A stretch of 64,000 nucleotides of DNA, taken from positions 76,644,501 to 76,708,500 of the forward strand of contig NC_064614.1 of assembly GCF_023898315.1 (NCBI RefSeq). Reading direction: 5' to 3'. This stretch comes from Schistocerca nitens. Taxonomy: Eukaryota > Arthropoda > Insecta > Orthoptera > Acrididae. Below are positions 33,830-46,329 of this stretch, in pieces; the first letter of the stretch is position 1; every line of letters begins with the position of its first letter. A model generated the notes under the pieces. That model did not search any database. It saw only the letters and a program-made list of their open reading frames with translations, and had not been told where the DNA came from. The position numbers and the translations under genes are program-made.

Positions 33830-34795
33830 AAGAAATATTAGTTTCTCCCACATATACGTCGTGAACGTACCGTGACTGCAAAAGATGAACTTCTAAAAGT
33901 TTTGGGGAGGCGAACCGATGGCGCTTCGTGCCATGCACCGATTTATACTGGAGCAGTTTGGGGGGGGGGGGGGATGATAGTGGTACTAGAAAGAACCAGC
34001 GCCATGCATCCTAAGTGGCTTGCGAAGTATAAACGTAAATGTGTACAACCTCTGCACCCTTTCACCAAATAGGAAATTAGTGGAAACTGCAAAATCACCC
34101 CGTGTGTGACAAGAGAGAGAAAATGCGAGTAGCGAGCAGCAGGAAACCATTTAGCGAATGTTCATCGCACGCCGACGTTGTAGGTCGTTTCCTCGACTGT
34201 CAGGCAGGTTTCCGCCGAATGGCAGCCGATTTATCGATTTCACTGCTCCAGCCCTGTTTCTGAAACTGCCAGAGGCACATTTCGCGTAACTCGACACCCG
34301 CTGGCCGACGTAATTAGCTGTGACAACTGAGAACGACCCAGAAGTGATCTCTTCCACCTAATGGATCGGGCCGACTGAAAGCTGCGTTCGCCCCTCAGCT
34401 ACACCTCAGACAAACACGGGCGGATTTCCTGCCTCCTGGTTAATGTGCCTAGCACCGAAAATGCCTTTCCGTATAAAATTCCTTCTTTCATCTGCTTTTT
34501 AGGTGGACTACAGAATTAATGCTCGATCTGTATCTATACTCGGCAAACGACCTATACGATGTGTGTGGGGGGAGTATATCTTTTATCGTTGTGCATTTAG
34601 GAACAACGTCGATAAACTTTACAATGAACAAATTCTCTGATTTTTCTGTCGTGGTCACTTCGCGAGACGTATGTGAGAGTTCGTCACATGTTACCCGACT
34701 CTCTATACCGACTGTGTAAGTGCTTTCAAAGTAGGAAATGCATTGTCACTGGAGTTTCCTGATGATAAAACGAAGGCTTTCACTACCGGGTGACA
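33830..34795. other. No gene recognised; G run
   Basis: Contains a 14-base G run at 33960-33973. No supported coding region. Confidence 0.45.
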
Positions 34796-35362
34796 GCTGG
34801 TAAGCCTGTCGGGGTATAAGGCCGTGGTCCTGGAAACTCTTCTGTTCTTAACGTTTCGACCAGAATTACGCTGAACTTCTTCAGACGCGTTTCTCCTCGG
34901 TTGAGTTTTGCCGACTGACCGAACGGACGCCTCAGGGCGACATATACACTATAAAAAGGGGGCGTCGCCGAGTTTCAAGTGATAAGCAGGGATGTCCGCA
35001 GCTCGCGGTCGTGCGGTAGCGTTCTCGCTTCCCACGCCAGGGTTCCCGGGTTCGATTCCCGGCGGGGTCAGGCATTTTCTCTGCCTCGTGATGACTGGGT
35101 GTTGTGTGATGTCCTTAGGTTAGTTAGGTTTAAGTAGTTCTAAGTTCTAGGGGACTGATGACCATAGATGTTAAGTCCCATAGTGCTCAGAGCCATTTGA
35201 ACCATTTTTGATAAGCAGGGATGATCCTTGTCAAAGTTCGCAAGTCAGCAAGACTTAACGAAGAAACAACGCTTCTGAAGATTCCAGCGCAGTTCTGGAC
35301 GAAACATTAGGGACAGAAGAGTTTCGTGGACCACAGCCTTATACCCCGAAAGGTTTACCAGC
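34796..35362. mobile_element. Long-TIR non-autonomous DNA element (MITE-like)
   Basis: The arms at 34796-34887 and 35271-35362 are inverted copies of about 90 bp (GCTGGTAAGCCTGTCGGGGT against GCTGGTAAACCTTTCGGGGT) with scattered differences. The unique centre holds a TATA-like CTATAAAAAGG and a nested SINE. The flanks carry an imperfect direct repeat beginning GAGTTTCCTG (about 34751 and 35371) that may be part of the duplication or of an older copy. No coding region. Confidence 0.75.
34995..35209 (+). mobile_element. Chimeric SINE: family 2 head, family 1 tail
   Basis: The head (TCCGCAGCTCGCGG, GGTAGCGTTCTCGC, GGGTTCGATTCCCGG) matches the family 2 SINE at 25516-25770 up to GATGACTGGGTGTTGT. 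From GTGTGATGTCCTTAGG on, the body is the family 1 tail. The perfect target-site duplication GATAAGCAGGGATG (34981-34994 and 35210-35223) shows that the chimera moved as one unit. Confidence 0.92.
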
Positions 35363-35701
35363 ACCAACCAGAGTTTCCTGTTAAAACAAGGCTACGCTGA
35401 GGGCGTGTTCGAGTAACGACGCTATTTAATGTCTATGGAGAGGAGCAAATGTGAAGGCGTCAGAGTCTCTATGAAGGGACGATATCTTGTACACACTTCT
35501 CTTCGCTGATGACAAGGTCATCCTAGCAGAAGACCAGAATCACGCTGAGTACACACTTCGGAGGTTAAAGAAGCATATGAAAGACGGGGCCTCACAATTA
35601 GCTTGACAAAAACTTAATATATGAAGGCGATAATATCCTACAAGATTTGGAGCTTGGAGCCAAGAAAATGAGGGAATGTAAGTTAAGCATCTGAGTGCTA
35701 T

Positions 35702-35890
35702 AAAAAAAATTGTTCAAATGGGACTTAACTTCTGAGGTCATCAGTCCCCTAGAATTTAGAAATACTTAAACCTAACTAACCTAAGGACAGCACACACATC
35801 CATGCCCGAGGCAGGATTCGAACCTGCGACCGTAGCGGTCGCGCGGTTCCAGACTGCAGCGCCTAGAGCCGCTCGGCCACTCCGGCCGGC
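35702..35890 (-). mobile_element. tRNA-derived SINE, family 1, inside a LINE remnant
   Basis: The tail ends in an A/T-rich run. The target-site duplication GAGTGCTAT is at 35693-35701 and 35891-35899. A short deletion occurs in the tail near GAGCACTATG. Confidence 0.94.
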
Positions 35891-36199
35891 GAGTGCTATC
35901 ACATCACACGGAAAATGTAAAGAAGATGTAAATAAATATATGTTGCAGGGCAAGTAATTAGAATTCGGTGCTTTCGAATAAAAAATAACAGAAACTTTGA
36001 AACTGGTAAAATATCGTTCAATTGTTAAAAACATCGCTACGGACGGAACAGAAAAGTAGGAAGTAAGCAAGCGTCAGAGAAACAATTTACTTGTGGTAGG
36101 TATGCACATTTGGAGGCGAACTTCTCGCGCCCCCAAGCTTGACCATGTACCAAATACAAACATAAAAGATGCTCTTGGTGTTGATAAAGCAGTAACAGT

Positions 36200-36400
36200 T
36201 CAAAATGGTTCAAATGGCTCTGAGCACTATGGGACTCAACATCTTAGGTCATAAGTTCCCTAGAACTTAGAACTACATAAACCTAACTAACCTAAGGACA
36301 TCACACACACCCATGCCCGAGGCAGGATTCGAACCTGCGACCGTAGCAGTCCCGCGGTTCCGGACTGCAGCGCCAGAACCGCTAGACCACCGCGGCCGGC
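36200..36400 (-). mobile_element. tRNA-derived SINE, family 1, inside a LINE remnant
   Basis: Full head and tail, with the target-site duplication GCAGTAACAGT at 36189-36199 and 36401-36411. Confidence 0.95.
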
Positions 36401-36739
36401 GCAGTAACAGTGAGGAAGAGATAAAACTTCTTAAATGGAATGAACATCTAGGATGGAGAGATAAAACGTCTAACATGATATGGGCATCAAGAAAGGATGG
36501 ACGATAGCCAACAGCCAAAGAAAAGTGGCGGGTTCATACCTCAGCGTAAAGAAGAACATGTAGGCTACCTAGGAGGAGGTGGTGTCGATATGTCCACGAT
36601 GCGGTGAATGCCAGAGGACTACAAGAAGGAGACTGGCAATATAGGAGGAAGACGCGAAGCGAGAACCGACGTCAGGTCTTAGAATAGGTACTCACAATGA
36701 TCGAAATGACGATGCTCCCGTAGTAGAAAAAGTAAATCT

Positions 36740-37480
36740 CTCTCTATCATGCATAACGCCTCTTTTGTAGTGTCTACAATAGGAATTTGTTGAACTACTA
36801 CTCCGTAATGCTCTTGTACTAGCTAAACGATCCCGTGGTGAAACCCGCCGCTATTCGTTGGATCTTATTTATTTCCACCAACCCAACCTTATAAATGTCT
36901 CAGACCACTGAGCAACACTCAGGAGTCGGTAAAAGTAGGATTTTGTAAGCCATTTATTTCGTTGGTGTGTTACATCTTCTTAGATTCTTCCAATCAATAT
37001 TTTTCTCGCATTTGACGTTCCGGAAATAGTTTTATTGGTCATTCCTTTCAGGTACGCTGCCTCTGGACGATTATTCCTTTGTAATTTAGGATCTCTTACT
37101 ATTTACAGTGATTTATCACCAATGGCATAATCATAACGCAATGGTTCCTTTCGCCTCTTTATGCGCATATCGTTACATTTATTTGCCTTCAGGAACTAGT
37201 GCCATTCTCTTCACCAATCAAAGATCCGTCACAGTATTCTGCATTTATCCACAGTCTTGTGGCATGCATCCTTTGTATAGACAATAGTATAATTTGCGAA
37301 CAGCTTCGTCTAGCTTAAAATGTTATTCACTTAATCATTTATGTACATTATAAACGGTAACGGCTTATAAAGCTCCATTAGGGAAATTCTGTGAAACCAC
37401 GTAACATTTCTCCCCCTTCACTATCTTTAAAAATTGTTTATATAGTGGTCGCAAATTTAATCAAGGCCATCGAAATTTAT
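36740..37480 (-). mobile_element. Jockey-like LINE remnant (antisense)
   Basis: Minus-strand translation in shifting frames gives blocks of the Jockey-group C-terminal and RT-core region: near 36870 a segment like G-L-V-E-I-N-K-I-Q-R, near 37290 L-F-A-N-Y-T-I-V-Y (a decayed F-A-D-D-x-x-V-Y), and near 37380 the box before it. The arrangement matches 62725-63600 and 54476-56990. Heavily decayed, with approximate limits. Confidence 0.55.
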
Positions 37481-37605
37481 TTAGTTTAGGGCTAAGAAGT
37501 TACACAGAGATTAACAAGTGCCTATTTCAAAACCCATCGTCCTGTTTCGATCATTGGTGTAGTTCCCAGCTTTCGTTGATTTGAAATTTAACAGATAATA
37601 TAACT

Positions 37606-37809
37606 TGGTTCAAAATGGTTCAAATGGCTCTGAGCACTATGGGACTTAACATCTGTGGTCATCAGTCCCCTAGAACTTAGACTATTTAAACCTAACTAAC
37701 CTAAGGACATCACAAACATCCATGCCCGAGGCAGGATTCGAACCTGCGACCGTAGCAGTCGCGCGGTTCCGGACTGAGCGCCTAGAACCGCTAGACCACC
37801 GCGGCCGGC
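37606..37809 (-). mobile_element. tRNA-derived SINE, family 1 (antisense)
   Basis: Full-length copy ending GGTTCAAAATGGTTC on this strand. The target-site duplication AATATAACT is at 37597-37605 and 37810-37818. Confidence 0.95.
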
Positions 37810-37818
37810 AATATAACT

Positions 37819-40800
37819 CGTTTTGATATATTTAATAGTTAAGTAATTAACGTCACTATTTATTACATAGTAAATTTAACCTAAAAATATCTCAGTTTAT
37901 ACTACCACTCATGACTGTTTTACACAATTTTATTCTTTCGGAAGATCTCCCACATTTACTGAGTCTTAAATTTCTCAACACGCATTTGTCTGTTAATCGT
38001 AACGATTTGAGCTCCTAAGCTTCCGACGTGATCAGCTCATGGCCTGTCATTACAGTGCTTTCCCCTCAATTCTTTAATTAATAAGCTTCGTGTTACTGTA
38101 CATCCACATCTTACTTTGCTTCAGTCTTTGCGTTACGATGATGACAATATTCAGCATGACTCGTTCCAGTTAAGATTGTTCGTACTTCCCATACCTCCAC
38201 ACTTCCATACTCGACGTTCTGTTTCTACCCTCTGAGTCGCATTCGTACTGCCCACTGACCAATACAAACAGCACGCGTTCTGAGCTCGAAAAAGTTCATC
38301 GAAAAGACTATGTCCAGTGAAAGACCTCCTTTCAAATAATATGGCGGTCTGGTCGATATGGTTACCTCACAAACGTTAATTGTTTACCGCCGATAGTAAA
38401 CTACGCAGTTCTGTATCTATTTTCCAGAGATGGATAGAAACTTTGCTTACATCCAAAGTGTAAAAGTCGCGAATCAGATATACAATATATCTCAGGAGGA
38501 ATCGCTAATACGGTTTGTCCATAAATTATCTTTACGACGTAAGACTTTACCAACTTCAAAATATACTAGGTATCAACAAATTGTTTTCGACATGTGATAA
38601 CTCCCAGGGTTTTCTTTATCTTCCATGCGACGCAATTTTGACGCAAAATTGAACCAGAAAACTTGATTAAATATGGACGTCGCAGAAGGAAGTTCACAGT
38701 GTGACCTGGCGATGATGTCCGATACCCAAATGCAACGAAACTTTCAAACACGGTTTTATAAATGATCTAATGTAACTAACTGAGGTTACAGGACTAAAAG
38801 AATGGAAGGCACGCATCCGCAATGAATTTGAACTAGTAACAGTGGAGATTTTGAATCGTACCTGAAGAGAAATGGAATTCCTACTAGTCATTATCCGTGC
38901 CACTAACGATGCACACATTGATGTGTAAAACTGAGAAAACAAAACTTTATAAGTTATTTTATCAAATACTCAAAACCATTTGTCAATATCTAGTATAGTT
39001 TTATACATATTAAATTCTTAAGTTGTACAGATAATTTATAGACATCCATTACTTTAGGAGGTGGTAGTATGGGCTAATTCGAATAAAATATCCATATAAC
39101 ATGTGTCCAAATTTTGATTCCAGAGTGACGGCTCTCTAACTACTTCCTCATTATAATCTCTGGTTAAGGCATTCACCCTATTGACTTGAGTCTTCCATTG
39201 TATAGCTGATCAGTTGCAGTGTTCTTCTAAAACTGTAATAAGACCAGGAAATCGACGCCCCACATTCACTACCTCTTCTGTGAAATGTTCCTCCACTACG
39301 AATCCTGAGGTAGTCAACAAAAGTACCCGATTACCATGTTAGACCCCTACTTATCACTTACCTTCACCCATTATATTTCACATTCGGAATTTTTACTAAT
39401 TTTACTAGATATTACCGTATTATTTATAGTTACGAAAATATGCCCAGCACCGGCATCTAGCGTATCGTTAAGGTATACGTTCAATTTTGAATTTGAAATT
39501 TCACTGCAGTACATGCTTGGTTTCAGCTAGTTTTCTGTTCTGGGCATTATTATCATTTAGAAACAAGGCTACATCTGGGACATTTAACACGGACAGTCCT
39601 GCAGTTAATGACTGGCTGGTACATTGTTCTTCGTTGGGGCGCTTACCTCGCTGCCTGTCTCTTTTCCCCTGGGGCGTCATTGTCTAGCAGAGAATTACTT
39701 CCCTCCAGCTTCTCCTATCCAACTTTTCTATCGTCAAAATTCTGTCGACCACTTCACGTGTAAAAAAATGTTCATGCTCACTACCAAATGATGAATAAGA
39801 GGAAATAGTAACAAACTGTCTACAAAAGCAAAAAAAAAAAAAACGATAAAACAATCGAAATTACAAAAGAAATTAATTTACGATGTTACAACTAGTTCTC
39901 AGTTTTTCATGTTTAAAATATACGTTAGAAGCAGAAGAACACAAAAAACATCCACACACTCATTATAACAATTTCAGTTTTCTATTTAGTATCAGTTAAC
40001 ACTATGTCATGACAGTTGTTAATACATTTTATTAGCACTATGAAAGGTCGTTGTAAAAGGCCACTTTCATTTTTTTGACTGTGTGATACTGCCTAATTAC
40101 AAGATGTAATTGTACGGACTTCTTTTCTATGTTCGCACGTTTCTTAAGAAAATATGCAGGGTGTGAATGTTTATTTATTCTGCGTGTCAACCGGTATCCT
40201 CACCATATCCTTTCCGTTTCCCTAGATAATCTCTGCAAACCTTGGATCTGTGGGTATGTATTTCAATCTGTCAGTCAGGGAATAGTGTTTTGACTAAGGA
40301 AAGTTCATTCATGGAGTTCATAGAAACTATATTTTGTACAGATCATTTCCGGTGATTTATTTAGTCTGAGATTTTCAAAGTAACAAACGCCTTGTAGAGG
40401 AAGTAATGATGTTGCGAGTGCGGACTATCCCATTGTGTAGAGAACAAGATTCTGTACAGAACATATCCCATATGTAACAGCATTAGTCGATCAGTTTCAT
40501 GATTACGAATTTTATCAGTTGCAGTGGAAATCTTTGCGATCTCTTGTGATCTCCCTTCCTCCCCAATGTAGCTTCAGTGATGCTGGAATCAACTACTTCA
40601 TTTTTCTTACTGAGTTATGTGCGTTATGCAGCATTATCCCCCGTTTCTATTTATTGTTTTTAGTTCATTAAGCTGGTTTTCTTTCCTGAAATCTGTAATT
40701 AAATCGTGATTATTAGGGACTGTAATTTCATTTTGCTGTTTCAGTGCCAGATCATGTGTTTCACCCAACTTGACAACGTACATGTTAAGGCACCGCTTCT

Positions 40801-40907
40801 GGGTTGAATCCGCACAGTGGATTAACGACGAGGGACGGTGTGGCAACCTGCAAGCATGTGGTTTTTAGGTGTTTTCCCACACCCCACCGTGTGAATATCG
40901 GGTTGGT
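37819..40907. other. No gene recognised
   Basis: Three kilobases of AT-rich sequence without a recognisable repeat family or conserved frame. A short A run lies at about 39828-39844. Frames at 38694-38942, 39336-39530 and 39487-39687 are unsupported. Confidence 0.45.
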
Positions 40908-40916
40908 ACCAAATTC

Positions 40917-41111
40917 AGAGCCGGCTTAGTGGTTCTAGGCACTTCAGTCTGGAACCATGCTGCTGCTACGGTCGCAGATTCGAATACTGCCTCCGGCATG
41001 GATGTGTGTGATGTCCTTAGGTTAGTTAGGTTTAAGTAGTCCTAAGTCTAGGGGACAGATGACTTCAGATGTAGAGTTCCACAGGGCTTGGAGCCATTTG
41101 AACCATTTTTG
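40917..41111 (+). mobile_element. tRNA-derived SINE, family 1 (sense), diverged
   Basis: The head (GCCGGCTTAGTGGTTCTAGG) and B-box region (AGATTCGAATACTGC) are altered, and the tail runs to GAACCATTTTT. The imperfect flanking repeat ACCAAATTC/ACCCAATTC is the likely target-site duplication. Confidence 0.88.
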
Positions 41112-42524
41112 AACCCAATTCGCACCTCAGTTACACGTTTCACGAATGTTTTGAAAATTTTCGCTCTCTTTTATATGAATAAAACCGTAACTACGCTTCT
41201 GAGTGAAATTTCGTTTTACAATACGCTACACGTGTTCCGTCCTAGGGCCGTAACGGGATATCGAGGGGAGGGGCATTTCCTATTACTTAGAAACTAAACA
41301 TGCCAAATTCGTACATAACCACGCTGATCCAGCACCAATACAGAACAAAGACATAATAAGGAGAAGAAGCGGAAGAATGTCAGATCATGTATTTTGACAG
41401 TGGGGTATTAATAACCATAACAAACCGTCTGTATCAATGAGAAATGTTTTATGAAGGTTCCACCTCACCTCACACTTTCCGCTTCCTGATACTCTTTCCT
41501 CCTAAAAGACAATAAAGAAGATGTTTAAATTCAATGGGAGCTACAATTAAATGAGAAATCAAATAGAGTTTATAGGAGGAATGCTATGTCTGTGTGTAGT
41601 CGACCCGAATCACTGAAAGCGTTCCGCTGCCTAAATTAATATCAGGGTTTTCTTTTTTACCAGTTAATCTGATCGGCCGGAACTGCACACACTGAAGACT
41701 TTGGCAAGATTTAATTACTTGATCCTTATCGTTACTGAGTCAGGGCAAGTACTGTAAGTCCATGTTATATCGCAGCTTGATTTTTTGCTCCACATATTCA
41801 TAGACCTTTAAGTTCCTCAATGCAAACTGGAAGGAGTAAACAGTAACTCGCACTAAACTAACAGGAGCGTTATTATCAATGACTTGGCCGGGCAGGCAGC
41901 TTGCAGCTATATAAAAGCTATTGTGACTCTGCAACTAATATTAACTTTAAGTAGTAAATGTTTCCTCTAACAGTACCTCTATTGCATTAACTTCTCATAT
42001 CAGACTATCAAAATGTTGTCAGATTTTAAGTTAATCGTTCCGAAATGAATTTAGTCAATAGATATTACTCTTAAAAAAGACATCAATCTTGTCATGAGAC
42101 GTCCTACTGCGCGCCATTTCGAAATGTGTACTAAAATCATGTGCGATTTTGTACTTAAATACTTCCACCAGCCACGGCTGGGCAGAACTTTCGAATGTCT
42201 TACGCTACGTAAAGTAGTCAGTACACTTTTCCTTTCCATTAATATTGGATAATCGAGGTGAAAACAAAATTCGCACTATTATTTTCTCCCGTTTTCATTG
42301 CTATTTAATTTATATGGAATGATACTTTAAATAAAACTGACATATCTTATGTTTGTTGGGATAAAAACAGCACCATTTTTCGCAATAAATGAGCACCAAA
42401 ACGTGGGGATACGATAACACTTCACTGACGCAGAGTGAAAAATTCATTCTGACCCACGTTTGACTTTCAAGATATGCAGGTAATCTGCCATGAATTATAA
42501 AAGTTAGAGAGAGGCATCGGCCGA
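41112..42524. other. No gene recognised
   Basis: AT-rich sequence. It holds one copy (41189-41226) of a 38-bp sequence repeated at 42647-42684. Confidence 0.45.
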
Positions 42525-42690
42525 AGTAAAGCTTCGTGCAAGGATAGCTCAGTCGGTAAAGACACTGCCCATAAAAGGTAAGGACCCACTTCGAGTCCAG
42601 ATAGAGCGCACACTTTTAATCTTCCAGCAAGTTACATAACAGCGCAAACTACGCTTCTGAGTGAAATTTCGTTTTACAATACGCCAAACA
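42525..42690 (+). mobile_element. Fragment of the tRNA-like repeat element
   Basis: GATAGCTCAGTCGGTAAAGAC, then AAGGTAAGGACCCACTTCGA and ACTTTTAATCTTCCAGCAAG, match the tRNA-like head and tail seen at 56000-56095, with substitutions. There is no intact acceptor stem, so it is not a tRNA gene. Confidence 0.7.
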
Positions 42691-42719
42691 TGTTAGTGGC
42701 TTCGCTTTGTGAGTATACG

Positions 42720-43225
42720 TTCCGTCGATACGCTGAAGGGGCAAGCTATCCAGACGTCTTCGATTTCCCAATACGCACCTGACGCAGTATCCGGAGCGAA
42801 ACTGCCTCGTTTAAAACGAACGAATCCCGTGCAGAAAGGCCCACACACTGCAAAACAGGAGGCGCCGTAGGCCTTTTTGGCGGTACAGTTGCGGTGGTGG
42901 AGGCGGTTGTAGCCTTGTAGCGAGGCACTCAACAATAAATTGTCGACCGCCCTTTCCTTGGAGCCTCGGGGCGGAGAGCGGTTCAGGGATTCCCCTGCTG
43001 CAACAGCCCAGCTGGTGGGTGGTGGGGGCAGGGGTTGCGCATAAGAAGGCGCCAGGTGAACCACTCACACGCACACATTAGAACAAGTGGGGGGGGGGGG
43101 GGGGAGGGTGGGAAGGAAGGAGCATTACGCCCAACGGCCTGAGAGCGCCGTAAATAAGGAATCTCCTCGTCGGCTCTGATATTGCGGGCGAGGGGGCAGA
43201 ATGTTGGTAGGCCTGCAAACCAAAT
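42720..43225. other. GC-rich segment with a 16-base G run
   Basis: It is GC-rich compared with its neighbours, with a G run at 43089-43104. Overlapping frames of 60-123 codons on the minus strand (42693-43074) have no recognisable domain and share the same bases in different frames, so I do not call a gene. Confidence 0.4.
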
Positions 43226-46200
43226 GACACACCTGCTCCGGATTTCGCAGCTACTTTCTCCTTACTATGAAAGTGAACAGTTTTGTTGTAGCGCCACTGG
43301 TCATAATCTACATCAAGGATTTTTTGAGTCTAAAATGTTCAATGCCATTTTTTAGCGCCGACATTCTAGTCCATTCTCCTGTCACACTGTTTTCTCAGAA
43401 ACAATGTATGTTTGGAGGAACACTCTTCTTCCTTATCTCACCTATGGTTTGCGCACATTATTATCATATTTCGCTTATTATTCTTTACCTTCCACAGTAG
43501 TCTTAAGTAAGATTTGTCAAAGTTGTCGACAGCAACTTTACCACCAGCTTTATGCAGCAAAATAGTTTTGTTTGAAATACAAGAACATATACTACAGCCA
43601 ATAATGATTTTCTATAATTTATTTTCTGTACAAGAAATAATTCCAATTACCATGTTTTGAGTATAATGTCATTTTTGGGCACGGTATTTGCGATCTGTGA
43701 ACTACTGCTTTGTTCTGGAGCCATTACCGTTTCTTGTTGACAATTTACGTATAAACTAGCACATATAATGATTCACATAGACAGTTATAGCTCACAGTAC
43801 ACGTTAAAAACAGACACACACAATTCTGTGTCACTTCACCACAAAGAACATTATTTCACTTGAGAACTGATTCTGAGGACGGATGAATGTGAATCCGTAT
43901 TTTGTATGAAGTCTGTTCTATTACACGTACTGAAGGCGGTCTGCACCTGAAACGGGTCAACGTAATAAGAACAAAACATCTGAACAAGTCTCTAGTTGTC
44001 TTCTAGCGATCTATTCAGCACTGACTCCTTGAGTTATACTTTGAAACTGATAAGTTCATTAAAATTTGATTTCGTAAATCTATCTTACATTCTTTTTTTC
44101 TTAGTTTTACGCATTTCAAAACGGGTTTAATCGTGACTGATGGACTGAAGGATTTTGCCTTCTTGCCGTCGTCCAACTTTCTCTGCCGTTCTACTGACCC
44201 TAAAACTTCAGTCTAGTTTCAGATATCTTCGTGACTCTACATCATAACTGGTGATCCGAAGTCTAAGCGCTTTATAATAACTATTTTTGGTGATGTTCCA
44301 TGAAATTGGAGGCAGACAGATGGACACTGACTAAAAAACCGGCCATACTGTCGCAGTAAGTAAAAACCTAAACTTGCATCCATATCGGTAGATAAACAAT
44401 TCTCATGGCGATACATTAAAGCGTGTTCCATCACCTTGTCATAGAGCCAGCACCCAGCATTACGTTAGAAATAATGATGTAACTTCCAGAAACCATCTGG
44501 TGATGAACCTGAAACGGTTCGAAAACTGGTTCATGGAATAATAAATAATTATTAAAGAAATGTGACTGGTTGCAGTTTGATGTACTTACAAACAAATATT
44601 CGCTTGTTTCTTCCACCCAGTTTATTTTAACCTTCTTTCAATTAATACTGATTAGACTTTTGGTGAGCCTATTATTATCTGTTTTATAAGATATGGGCAC
44701 TGAGTTTCTAGCGGCTCTTGGACATAGTGTTAGCGAAGTTAGCACTTATCCTGCAGTGGCCGTGTGTTGTCTTGATCGCCATTGTCTTCATCTCGTGTGA
44801 GGTCATATATTTTTACCAAGAACGGTATATTAATATTTGTCTTTTTGGCTATAAACTGTAAACTAAATAAAATGTCGGTGTACCAAGAAATAGGCAAGTG
44901 CAGTAATAATTAAATACTGTCGTACGTCAGTTCACGCGTTCATTAGAATCGGCGAAAGTAACAGTTGTACATTCCTATTCAGATTCGGCACGAAATATTT
45001 TTGGAGCTGTAGTTACACGAAGATTTTTTCGGTCACTGTATTAATTAAAAACTGAACTACCTCATTTGATAAAATTTACCTGGTATCGTTTGTATCTTCT
45101 CTAGATTCGATCCGTATGCAAAATGAGTGCAAATCTCCTTTAATGCGTGTTAAACAGTGGTAAATCTGTGATGTGGAATCACATAGTGTTGTCTATGGAG
45201 GTTTTACATTCAGTTTTCCATTAATTCCTTCTTGCTAACACTAATTATCATCAGTGCCCTTGAGTTGAAAACCTCAATTTCTCGCAGCTATGGTCATTTT
45301 TTCAAAACGTTTGTTGCTGTTGGGCGTTTTCCCTGGATAATAACTGCCTCCACAATTTTTGGTCGTAAAACAAGATGTTGTTGCAACTGCTCAACATTTC
45401 TACCAGTGATATGCTTAGTATTTACAGGTGCTGATTTGACTGATTCTCATTCGACATCTGAAAGCTGACAGTATAAGCACGAGACGAATTGTCCGACGAC
45501 TTACTGTATGTGTATTAGAATCTTACCGGACCTTGTTTAGAATAAACATTGACGAAAATGGAAATTGTTACACCATGAAGATTCATTCCATGTAGAGGTA
45601 TTAAATGTCGAAACCGTTATCCCATTAGTAACTGATTTTCATCATAACCATCAGTATGAGTTAGGATAGGCATGAATCCACTCTAGTATTCGTTGCGGCA
45701 CGGGAGCAAACAGACTTGGAATGTCACACTGAGGAATTTCTTGTCATACTTCAAAACACATGTTGTATGAATTCATGAAGTTTGCCGGAAGGAAGGTTTT
45801 GTGAAAGGATACGCCTCACGTCTTTCCACCACATCTCAGGTATGCTTTATGGGTGACAAAGAAAGCCCATCACTGTCCCACCATTGCAAAGAACACAGGA
45901 CGTTAAGAAATTTAAATTCGTAAGAAAAAGGTAAGTAGTCAGGCTACAGTCCCCTGGAGCCCAGAATTTCCCAAGCTAAGGAGAAGGGTAAGATAAAGAA
46001 GAAGAGCTTATCAACGTGCTCTAGGGAAATCATACCGCACTGCTAGGCTTCATGAATACAGGGCAATTAAGATGAGCTACAAAACATTGCCTCAAGATAA
46101 TAAAAGAATACACGGAGAAATTTCTACGAAGGCAATTGCAGTTTGGCATATCGAGAATACCGTATAAATAATTGAGTGAGAAGGTTAAGGGGCCTGCTGT

Positions 46201-46229
46201 CATGCCTAACAGCACTACGCCTCGATGAT
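43226..46229. other. No gene recognised
   Basis: Mostly AT-rich. Around 45540-45600 GGAAATTGTTACACCATGAAG resembles the terminal repeat of the Tc1-like family at 4470, and a decayed Tc1-like remnant may extend to about 45850, but I could not confirm it. Confidence 0.4.
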
Positions 46230-46245
46230 AACACACACACACACA

Positions 46246-46300
<55 letters not shown>
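46230..46300. repeat. (AC)n microsatellite
   Basis: About 35 AC units with a single AT interruption. The Cys/Val- and Thr/His-rich frames across it are artefacts. Confidence 0.97.
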
Positions 46301-46302
<2 letters not shown>

Positions 46303-46329
46303 AAATACAAGCACTATTTGGAAGTGAAC

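Larger units (their letters stand above)
35459..36690 (+). mobile_element. LINE remnant carrying two SINEs
   Basis: At 35500-35640 the plus strand reads L-L-F-A-D-D-K-V-I-L-A-E-D, the catalytic box of a LINE reverse transcriptase. LINE-like C-terminal sequence resumes after each SINE: near 35990, then 36430-36685 with a W-N-E-H-L-G-W-R-D and a basic R-R-x-x-R-x-x-x-V-L end. Stops and frameshifts are numerous. The clade is uncertain and the 5' part is missing. Confidence 0.6.

Noticed and set aside
45540-45850. Possible decayed Tc1-like element
   Set aside because: Only one terminal-repeat-like block and loosely Tc1-like C-terminal residues are seen; no second end or conserved catalytic block was found.
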